This document shows, in pieces, positions 52,859 to 61,801 of a stretch of 64,000 nucleotides of DNA. The stretch is taken from positions 124,001 through 188,000 of the forward strand of contig OZ025800.1 in NCBI GenBank assembly GCA_964019425.1. The letters run 5' to 3'. Position 1 is the first letter of the stretch, and every line of letters starts with the position of its first letter. The notes beneath the pieces were generated by a model. That model did no database searches and had not been told where the DNA came from. It was given only the letters and a program-made list of their open reading frames with translations. Source of the stretch: Flectonema sp. DT1601 (Eukaryota; Euglenozoa; Diplonemea; Diplonemida; Diplonemidae). A program made the position numbers and the translations under genes.

Positions 52859-55800
52859 TTAGTATTTCTTCCCACCTTTACGAGTAGCATAGGGCTCGCC
52901 CGCTTCCTGTGCCTGTGCCTGATTTTGAAGTTCCAACGTGCGCAGCCTGGCCTGGTCTGCTTCGTCCTGAGCACGCTGTCTGTTGTCCATTTGGTTAGAG
53001 ATGAATTCAGATGATGTTGGTACCTGTTTAATTATTTATAATTCTCAATTATCAGTATCCGTAAATACCCAAAAAAATCTAAAAACCAGAAAAGGAAAAA
53101 AGGAGCAACACTAAATATACACATACCTGGAGGGTACCTACCGCAAGGGATTTTGTTCCAACTCGAACAGACGCATTAGATTCAGTTTTACGGCGAAGGA
53201 CTACCGTGAACGGCGTGGCCTCTTCCACTTCAGGATCAGAATCGGAACACCCCCGAGCAGTTCTTTTATCATTTGCTCGCATAAGAGAAGCTAATGGAAT
53301 ATTCATCGTCTGTGCAATCTTGTCGTCAAGTTTAGTTCCTGAACGCTTACCAGAGCGGTTCACATCTGTTGCAGCGGTGGTGGGACCACGGAGGGCATCT
53401 TTGAAGAGCGCATCGAATTCTTCATCTTCTTCAGAGCGATTGGGATCTTTACGACGAGTGGCTGTAAACCCTGCACCAGCTGCTGGAATTAAAAACCTAC
53501 CACGAGAGTAATCTTCATCCTGTGAAGGGTCGAGATCCTCAGAAGGTTCCTTTGAGTCGCGATCATCATCTCGCTGTTCTTTTTGTTGTGTTGGCTGTGC
53601 ATCGGGTTTTTGATCAACAGTTTCCTCTTCATCGTCTTCGTCCTCATCAGCGCTGTCAACTTCACTTGTCATACCGAGAGGATAGACTTTAGTCCTGAAT
53701 GGAACGATGCTGTTGGAGAGTAGTTGTTTTCGTGCACCTCCTTCCATTGACACTCCAGGATTTCCCAGAGCTTCTTGTAAGTTCTTCATAAATGCTAATT
53801 GAGCAACATTCTTCCCTCCCAACAATGATTTACTATTAAACCTTCCATGTTGTAGTACCTGTTCTACGTTCTTGACCATCGCATTAGCTCCTCCGATTGT
53901 TTCTGGGAAACTTATAAATGGTCTGGCTTGCTTCTCAGTGACGTTATATAAATGATCAAGATAATCAGCTACTTTATAATCCAAGTCAATAGGAAAAGGA
54001 TGTGACTTACTATGTATATAACGATAGTAGTAAGGAAGGAATCTGAATAACTTTTTACATGAGGCTCTCGATTCGGTTAAATATACAGTGCAAGCATGTA
54101 ACACGGCTGTGACCATTCGAACTCTAAAATAGTATCCTGGCGGGTCATTCCAACCAGCGTACCAAAGAAGGACGTATAATGTGTCAAAGAGAACATTTTC
54201 GCTGCCGATCACGCGAGAGATGCAAAGTTCGCTGAGTAGTTGAAGTTCGAGTAGTCGTTTTTGTGGTGAAATTGGTTGAGAAATATCACTCACTGGAGGA
54301 CAGATCTCAAGACCTAATCTAATACTTTCGAGTAAGCTATCCACAACACGTATCCCAACAGTAGGATGAGACTCTCCTAACGCTGCAATCAACGATGCGA
54401 TGAGTGGTATTACGGTATACTTTACTCTGTGAGCTTTTCGTAAATTTGTTACAATAACTCTTTCTGTTGATGGTTCTTTCCAATTTAATTTTCTAAGAGA
54501 TCGAGCGACTTGCTGAACATTCTTCCTTCCTTTTAACTGTGTAAATAACAAATACCTGACATATTCTTCCTTCTCGCTGTATTGTTTTAATCTTTTTACA
54601 GGTCTTGGAGCGGAATCTAATTCTGGTGGAAGTGCTTCAACGAGAGCAGCCTCTACCATCATATCATGTCGGGGGTCGAGATCTTTATGTTGACGCTGTC
54701 TTTTAACGTGTTGAAGTAGATTTTGAAACCTGACACTTGATGTTAGTCCACGGTATAAGAATCTTCCACAAGACTCTAAGAGATGACAAGCGACTTCAAT
54801 GTTGTGATGAACGAAGCTGTCCGTCAATTTTGCAAGTAATCGAAGTATTAATGAGGGTTGGCAGATCTTAAACTTCACTAACTCAGCAATCATTCGAATG
54901 TTTCGTCTTCTCTCTTCAATCCAAAGTTGGTTTTGTTGGCTGTACTGCCTCTCAAATTCATCTTCAAAAGCGCTTACCAAATTCGGTCCAATTTCCTTCC
55001 AAATTTCCGTAAAAGTTGCAGCAACTCTTATGTATTGAGGGAAGAGGTTAAAACTATTTCGGGGAACTTCAAATATCGCTTTTGAGAGTTTCTTTCTACA
55101 AGTTGCTGCAAACGATCCTAAAAACAGAATATCTGCGGGGGTCGGGCTCTCGGCAATCGTCACGTTTGGAGGGTGAAAACATTCCTCAAGAAACTCTCCC
55201 ACCCAGGCATCAGTTGACACCTTCCCCGTACAGCGTTCTGGTAGTTGGGATATGAGGACATCAACTGCTGCGAAGTCAGGCTTTCTTTTATCCTTTTCAT
55301 CTTTTCCAGTAGAAGCCTCTCCTTTTGGGTGATCATCTTTACCGTCGGCTTCCTTTGTTCCTTCAGCAAACTTAACTTTGCCAGATGCTGGTTCGGCATC
55401 TCGTTCACGCTCTGGAGACGATTCAGTATCTGTAGATCTTTCAGCTTTTGTTCCTTTTATAATTGCTTTGCGAAGTGATGAGTTGACAACCCATTCGGGA
55501 AGAGCTGCAGTAATGTCTGGAAGGTCTTCATAGAAAGCTCTTTGATCCTCATCATCAAAAGTTGATGAGGTTCCGAATTCTTCAACAGGTGCGTAGTATG
55601 ACGACAACCCTGACATGAATGTAATGTTTTTAGAAGTCTCACCTGAAGTCATCTTTTGGATCTCTTCATCTCTGGACTCTGGAGCATCATCAACACAGTT
55701 TAATGAATCTGCTATGTGAGTTACTAATACAACACATCTTTCGAAGGCTTTTTTCTGTTCTTGTAATGCTGTCTTTTTGTCTTCAGGAAGCTCTCCTTTC

Positions 55801-56738
55801 GTATTAATAATTTGAAGACTTTGTTCATAAGATGATTTATAGTCTGCGAGGAACTTATTGTGAGTATGGACACCGGCTTTGAAGTATTTCTTAAAACCGT
55901 TTTTAAAAACTTCGATGTCGGAAGATGGGATGAGAGGATCTTGTTTTTGATGAATATATCTCTGAACAGTAAGACACCAAGTGATGATGTCAGCTTCTGT
56001 TTGGACAGAGTCTGGAGGGGTCGGGTTAGGATTTTTATCAGACATAAGCTGCTCTCCTGTTGCTGATACAATACCAAAAACATCATGTCCATAATACTTA
56101 AGTAGCAGCTGTACTAGTGATAGGGACCTCTCTGTTGGATGCGGTACTTCAGTTGGTGCAGCAGAGTCAGAGCAGGGAAATACTATCGATTTTAATACTT
56201 TTTTAAGTACTTTGACATCAGTAATCACACCAATGTAATATAATTCAACAAGTAGCCTACATGTCGATCGGGTGCATACAACTGACGGAGAGCCTTCTGT
56301 TGGAGCATCGCATAAGGATGTGTTATTTTGTAGATTATTTGACAAAGCAGCCGTCAAGTCTGATGCGAATCCTTTGTAAGTCGCATTTAACAAAGAAATT
56401 ATTTTACCAGCATTAACGGAGTCGGCAGCCTTTAGCTTTCCATCGTGTACTGCCTGAGTAAATGCTTGTACTATCTCAGAGGTGTATCTCGTGAGGTTAT
56501 AGGTTTTTAGTTGAGTCTCACACCAGTCGTGGTCATCTGTTGAAAAGGACTTACATCGCTTGACAAAAGCTGTGCTCTTCTTCAAGTCTGATTTTAATTT
56601 CTTAACTTCCATTCCTCCTTCTCCTGCAAGATTCTGAGCACGTAATTTCCTGCGCAATTCGATAACCGTCTTCGCATGTTCGAGCTCTTTTTGTATCAGC
56701 TCCTCTCGGGCCTGCTGTTTCTTATCGTCATCACTCAT
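52859..56738 (-). CDS. UPF2: UPF2, nonsense-mediated decay factor
   Basis: Exons 53127-56738 and 52859-53023 with a 103-bp intron (CAG|GTATGT ... TTAAACAG), phase 0, 1258 residues. UPF2 bridges UPF1 and UPF3 in nonsense-mediated mRNA decay. An N-terminal charged helix (1-40) precedes MIF4G-like helical domains at about 60-290, 430-640 and 720-940; the third is the most typical (SLRKLNWKEP, LWYAGWNDPPGYYFRVRMV, RFLPYYYRYIHSK). An acidic stretch DEDEDDEEE near 1015-1025 and a region with EFDALFKDAL resemble the UPF1-binding tail. The last exon adds 54 residues, Gln-rich and ending RKGGKKY. The ATG at 56738 is chosen over one 55 codons up because it follows TTTATACTTCACAG by 13 nt. The next gene up ends only 171 bp away. 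Confidence 0.88.
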
Positions 56739-56751
56739 AAGACACGCCCTG

Positions 56752-56754
56752 CTG
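56752..56754 (-). promoter_or_regulatory. Acceptor-like CAG in the 171-bp gap before UPF2
   Basis: CTTTATACTTCACAG ends 13 nt before the UPF2 ATG. The gap to the upstream stop codon is so short that a separate promoter plus 5' UTR intron would hardly fit, which favours trans-splicing. Confidence 0.5.
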
Positions 56755-56909
56755 TGAAGTATAAAGTTATTAAACATTTTGAATATATGACGAAATGAAC
56801 ATTTAATCGAAGACAGGGGAATAGATAACATAACATAGCTAATTGGTATTTCAGTTTCCTGTAATGAGAAATAGTTCGTACAAGTCAACAATACCGATAC
56901 CAAATAATA

Positions 56910-57806
56910 TCATGTTAACAAGTTTATGATAATTGGATTACCAGCAGCTAACGTGAAGGCAGACACCCCCCTGTGTTTGATACGTTTTCGTGCCCCTGCT
57001 CGCAGTAGTATTTCGCAAACCTCTCGATGTCCAGCCCTGGCTGCGACCATGAGAGCTGTCATTCCAAGTACACGCATGTTTGGGTCAGTGCCAGCTTCAA
57101 GTAAAATGTTAACAATCCTTGGTTGATCATACTCAGCAGCAATAGTAAGAGCCGAATCTGCTTTCCAACGGGCGCGCAGATCAGCACCAGCTGCAATCAA
57201 CATTTTACAGACACATTCATTTCCACTTTGAGCAGATACCATCAGCGCTGTTGTACCTGTTCCGTTTATGTTTGGATCAGCCCCAACGCTTAACAAATAC
57301 TCGACGATCTCTTCTCGAGAGATACGAGCAGCGTATGTGAGTGCCGTCCTGTAAAAGTCATCCGTTTTATTTGGATTCGCAGAAAAGCTGATTAGTTCCT
57401 TGCAAGACTCTAACCGACCATTCCAAGAAGCATAAATAAGAGCAGTCCTTCCATTACTGTCAATAGAATCAACTGGTATACCTGCTTCTATGAAAGGAAT
57501 TAGAGATCCGCCTCCAAGTTTTGCCGTTTCTATGAAAGTTGGTATTGATAAAGTTGTTCCAGACTGTAAAAGACTTCTAATTGCGATATCTTTTGTTGCA
57601 ATTCCGACTTCAATAACATCGTCGCACATAATCCCGTTGATACTTCCTTCTTCGATTTCTTCTCCTTCAAAATACAATAATATTCTATCTTCATCAACTT
57701 CCATTTCTTCTGCAACTTTCTCTTTCAGACTGCGGAGCGTTTCCCCAATCTCAAGATTGATTGGAAATAATTCATTTGAGCTTTCCGGTTGTGCATAGAT
57801 ATTCAT
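56910..57806 (-). CDS. Ubiquitin-like domain plus ankyrin-repeat protein 2
   Basis: 298 residues, no intron. The first 65 residues form a ubiquitin-like head (INLEIGETLRSLKEKVAEEM, ILLYFEGEEIEEGSI). From about residue 105 there are five full ankyrin repeats and a partial sixth, each with TALxxAA and LLxxGAdPN-like cores. It shares its architecture with the protein at 1059-2192, but the repeats differ, so the two are old paralogues or convergent fusions. The ATG at 57806 is preferred to one 13 codons upstream because TATTTCTTTTACAG ends 17 nt before it. Confidence 0.8.
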   Translation of the reverse strand: MNIYAQPESSNELFPINLEIGETLRSLKEKVAEEMEVDEDRILLYFEGEEIEEGSINGIMCDDVIEVGIATKDIAIRSLLQSGTTLSIPTFIETAKLGGGSLIPFIEAGIPVDSIDSNGRTALIYASWNGRLESCKELISFSANPNKTDDFYRTALTYAARISREEIVEYLLSVGADPNINGTGTTALMVSAQSGNECVCKMLIAAGADLRARWKADSALTIAAEYDQPRIVNILLEAGTDPNMRVLGMTALMVAARAGHREVCEILLRAGARKRIKHRGVSAFTLAAGNPIIINLLT

Positions 57807-58180
57807 CACACGCCAACTAGGACCTGTAAAAGAAATATTATTCATTTGTAAATATGTGTTTGATTGTTATTAGGATCACAACTTATTAGTAATAATGTAA
57901 TAACAAAAAGAGAACAACACATAAAAACAGTACAGGATTGCGGGTATACACCCAGCAGTTTTTTTTTAAATATTTTAATAATAAAAAAAAAGAAAAACAA
58001 GTTACAATAAAAGGCACAGAAAATACTATCAGCATTGCCAATGAAGGGAAGGGGTTAATATTTATAAACAATAAAGAAACTACGGGCACAAACAGAATGG
58101 TAATAAACAGATACAAACTAATACAATACACTAACTCAGTACTACAATTATTATTATTTTTATTTTTTTAAGAAACTAAA
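57807..58180. other. Gap between proline-rich gene and ankyrin gene 2
   Basis: 374 bp, AT-rich, with short frames on both strands that look like chance. It holds the acceptor-like site of the ankyrin gene. No repeat or RNA gene is seen. Confidence 0.45.
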
Positions 58181-59329
58181 TTAAACTCTAAAAGGACTTG
58201 GCAAATAAGAAGCACCAACCTCATTATGTGTGTATGCGAGTGGAGAAGCAGCTGGCAGTTCATTATCGACAGAGAGACCAGCAGCAGGAGCAGTTCCAAC
58301 AGGAGTAGTTGCATAATTAGCGTTACCGATGTTGATACCCATTGTATTAGGACTACCAACATAAGACTTTCTCTGTCCAGGATTACCACTTATATGAGTA
58401 GGGTGATGCATATAGAGATGTAGATTCACAGATTGAATACTTTTATTTCGACCTATTTGAGGTGCCCCAGGTAATTCTTTCGGCTTTCTCTTACGACGAA
58501 CAGTAGGTGCTGGTTGCTGAAGAGTATTAAGCATATCAATCGGGATTAGCATCATTGGCTCTGCAGGTTGAACAGGTGGAGGAGGAGGAGCAGGTGGTTC
58601 TGGAGGAATGTACTCAACGAATTCTACTTCTGGCTCTTCAGGTTCCTCTTCGAAGACTTCTTCCTCTTCTTCCTCCTCTTCTTCTATTTCTTCAACTACA
58701 GGAGATGGTTCTTCAATAACAGGTGGTGGTGGTGGTGGAGGAGGTTCTGGTTTTGGAAATTCAAACGGTTTGTCATTGTCATTCAACCACTGCTTTTGCT
58801 TTTCCTTCAAAGTTCTACGATCTTGTACTTGGAATGGTCCATATTTACTTGGTTCTTTATAAACATTATAATCGATTCCTATTCTGTATGCTGGTAAATC
58901 TTTTCCCGTCCAAGTCTTGTAACAAGCATTATAAATCCTAGCAATGATATCCGGGTCTTGAGCAACTTTAATTGGACAACTGTTGTGCAGATGGCTTCGT
59001 ATTTCAAGAACGAGAGTCTTTTCCTTCGCCTGAACTTGTGATTTAATAATCCAGCGAGGAACACCGTTAAAGTGTTGAACGTATATAACTCCGATATCTT
59101 TGTTTCTAATAACTCTTCTGATGTCTCCGCTAGTCTTGGCGAGAATTGTGAATTTCGGTGTTATCATCCAAAGCAGGTCTTCCTTTGTCTTTCCATCAGA
59201 TTGTATTCGGTGAGCCATCGTGTAGTAAACTAGATTCGGAGAGTTGGCAAATTTTTCCAAACGTGGATCCATTGTAATCGTCTGGAACCGGAAGTCATTG
59301 ATATTTTGTATTTCCGTTTGTTGTTGCAT
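58181..59329 (-). CDS. Proline/glutamate-rich protein of unknown function
   Basis: 382 residues. Residues 20-140 look like a folded domain of beta strands and a final helix (LVYYTMAHRIQ, LLWMITPKFTIL, IGVIYVQHF, WIIKSQVQ, LVLEIRSHL), perhaps PH-like, though I cannot assign it. Residues 190-265 are polyproline blocks around a Glu-rich run of about 30 residues; the C-terminal 120 residues are low in structure with Arg/Lys patches. Proline tracts often bind SH3, WW or profilin partners. The start is unsure: an acceptor-like TTAATAG lies 18 nt upstream, but an ATG in another frame comes first (ATGCGATG overlap), so either the second ATG is used by leaky scanning or a small upstream exon is missed. 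Confidence 0.65.
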   Translation of the reverse strand: MQQQTEIQNINDFRFQTITMDPRLEKFANSPNLVYYTMAHRIQSDGKTKEDLLWMITPKFTILAKTSGDIRRVIRNKDIGVIYVQHFNGVPRWIIKSQVQAKEKTLVLEIRSHLHNSCPIKVAQDPDIIARIYNACYKTWTGKDLPAYRIGIDYNVYKEPSKYGPFQVQDRRTLKEKQKQWLNDNDKPFEFPKPEPPPPPPPPVIEEPSPVVEEIEEEEEEEEEVFEEEPEEPEVEFVEYIPPEPPAPPPPPVQPAEPMMLIPIDMLNTLQQPAPTVRRKRKPKELPGAPQIGRNKSIQSVNLHLYMHHPTHISGNPGQRKSYVGSPNTMGINIGNANYATTPVGTAPAAGLSVDNELPAASPLAYTHNEVGASYLPSPFRV

Positions 59330-61801
59330 CGCATCTGCTGCGGTAATCTATTAAGGGGAAAACAAGAATAAACAAAACCATATTGACAAGACAACAAATA
59401 CATCTGGGGAATTACTTTCACTTTTTTTTTTTTTTTTTTTTCTGTTCTTCTTGATTTTCTTTCTTTAAAAGAAACCATTGCGATGATGCACCAGTTCGTG
59501 AAAAGAGGCTCCGCTTTGAGGATAAAAAATCCAATCAGCTCTCTTGATGTGCATGCTGTCAGCGTGTTACTGTACCAACAATAAGAAAATTATTTAATTT
59601 TATTTATTTATTTATTTATCGAAGTAAGGGAAGCCAAACTTCTAGAGAAGCTCACGGGGTACCAGCCGTGAGATAGGAACAAGAATGAACTTATTAAAAG
59701 AATAACATTGCCTTATATTTTATTGATCGCGGGCAGAAATACCGGCACACAGGGTAATAGATTAACAGACTAAAAAAAAAGAGGTTCACACCAATTGTTT
59801 TGAGAGCTATATCTGTATTCAAGCAGGGCTTAACTGTTTGAGCAATTGTATCAAAGTTAACCAATATAAGTAATATTAGTAATTTATGAAACACTCTACA
59901 TCATTATTTATATTCAAACAGGGTGAGAGCGTAACGAATATGAACATCAGTGGTTAGTTTCTAATTATGTTTTGATAACCTTCTCTTGCTCAGAGCTCGG
60001 AGTACAAGTGTGTCAGTTGCCATGTCACAAAACCCAACACAAGATCAGCTCTCCAAATCGCGAAATAACTGCATCGCTGATACAGTAAACCACAACAAGT
60101 TTTTTTCTCACATGGGTAAATTGCACTTCAAACACTGCACACAAAAAGAAAGTCAACAACAACAACAAAAAAAAAAAAAAATATGATTGTCACTATTGCG
60201 AGACAATCATAATAAAAATAAAAAAAAAGGACAAGTTTGTGCGGTGCTACTTTGCAGAAGGTACCTGGAGAAACCTTCTTCTAGAGTTATATCACGCACA
60301 GAACAGTTTCATCAATATAACCTGTGCTGTTTTAGATTTAGCTTTGATAAGTTTGGTACGCGAAGTCTCTCTTTTTGGATTTCCCTTTCTGGATAATTTC
60401 TTGTGCAAAAACTAAAAACCAAAAAGAAAAAAAGAAGGATTAACTTGGTTTCCAATTGTTACCCAAACTTCTAATTTTATTTAGAATAACGACAGCAGCA
60501 GAATGAACACTTAGTCAATGTTGCCTCTTAAGTAAGCATTCATTTACAGAGTCGAATAGCCCTTTTTCAACTGTCTGGGTGATCTAACAATAGCCAGTAA
60601 GAAGAGAGACGCATAAATAAATAAAAAAAGGACAACGGTCGATTATATAGAACAAGAACAAATAGGTTTCCTAAACTAAAAAGTAAAGCACGTACACCTG
60701 GTGGCATCGGGAGGGGAGACAAACACACTAAACAGATAATCGCTAATCCCTCCTTTCGACTGAGCATTATTTTTTTTTTGTTTTTTTGTGTTTTTCTTGT
60801 CCAGAACGCCACGAATGATGAACAATGAACTTGTTCAAGTAAGCCTTTGCACACCCGAAACGGGATTGTGCGTTAAAAACTTGGCAAAAATGCAAGCAGT
60901 CCCTTCACAATGAGAGGGGGGAAAAATAAAACCACATACCCAAGAATGTTTAGGGCATGAGATTTTCGTTGCGTAGATAAAACAATAACGGAACAAACCC
61001 ATGCAGTAGAGAGAATGGCAAAGAAAACAAACGCTATCAAAAAGAATAAAAGTTAAAAAAAAACAGAAAATATACTTTGCCGATTAAGAAAACACAAAAT
61101 ACATCTGCCTTCTCTCCGTTGATACAATAAAATGAGGTTTTTTGAAACTTGTTACGAGCATTCCATTTTTTTAAACAGAAATTCCTCACAAGGATCTTCA
61201 CCATTATAACCCACTAACAGAAACTAATAGTAATAAAGAGGTCACGATAGCACGTAACAAGAGAGGAACATGAATCCCAAGTCTACCACAATTGAATACA
61301 AATTACAATCTGCTGAGTTCTGCAGACACGCAAGTGAACGTTGCAAGTTTTTGCAGCTTAGGATGAATGGCTGAAAAAAAAAAAGGGAATCTTGCATCGA
61401 TAACGCGTCTAAGACATGGAACCACCGCAACTCACAATCAGCGATTGAGAGTAATGTGCCGTGATAAAACACGTACAGGAGAGGAAGCGGAAATCTCAAG
61501 CTTACTGCGAGAGAAGAGAAGAAGCATTCAGGAATAGAACCTTGATTATCTAAATAAAAGTAATTACAGAAAGTTTCAAAAGGCCCACACTCCAACTTAA
61601 AAAAAGATTATTGTTGTTTGCAGGAATCGATAAGCCTAAGATAAAGAAAGTATCCCGCACCGTGAGGCTGTTGTCAATAAGTAACGAAACAAGTAACAAA
61701 ATAAAAATAAAATTATAACAAAACCAAAACAAAATTTAAAAAATAAAAGAATCCTACTGATTAGTATGCCAGAATATATTTCTAATAGTGAGATCTGAGT
61801 A
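59330..61801. other. Longest gap (2.5 kb), on the 3' side of cyclase 2
   Basis: AT-rich with many A and T runs. It holds two perfect hairpins (59651-59672 and 60183-60210) and a TTTA microsatellite near 59599-59619. Short frames on both strands, the longest 117 codons at 61242-61595 on the minus strand, lack acceptor context and family resemblance. Probably a long 3' UTR or an unseen non-coding gene. Confidence 0.4.
60183..60210 (-). ncRNA. 9-bp hairpin followed by T run
   Basis: ATGATTGTC pairs perfectly with GACAATCAT over a 10-nt loop. On the minus strand a run of about 14 T follows one base later, the look of an RNA polymerase III stop or a structured 3' end. No upstream gene for a small RNA was recognised. 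Confidence 0.25.

Noticed and set aside
61242-61595. 117-codon minus-strand frame in the gap after cyclase 2
   Set aside because: No domain, no acceptor-like site before its ATG, and composition like the surrounding AT-rich spacer.
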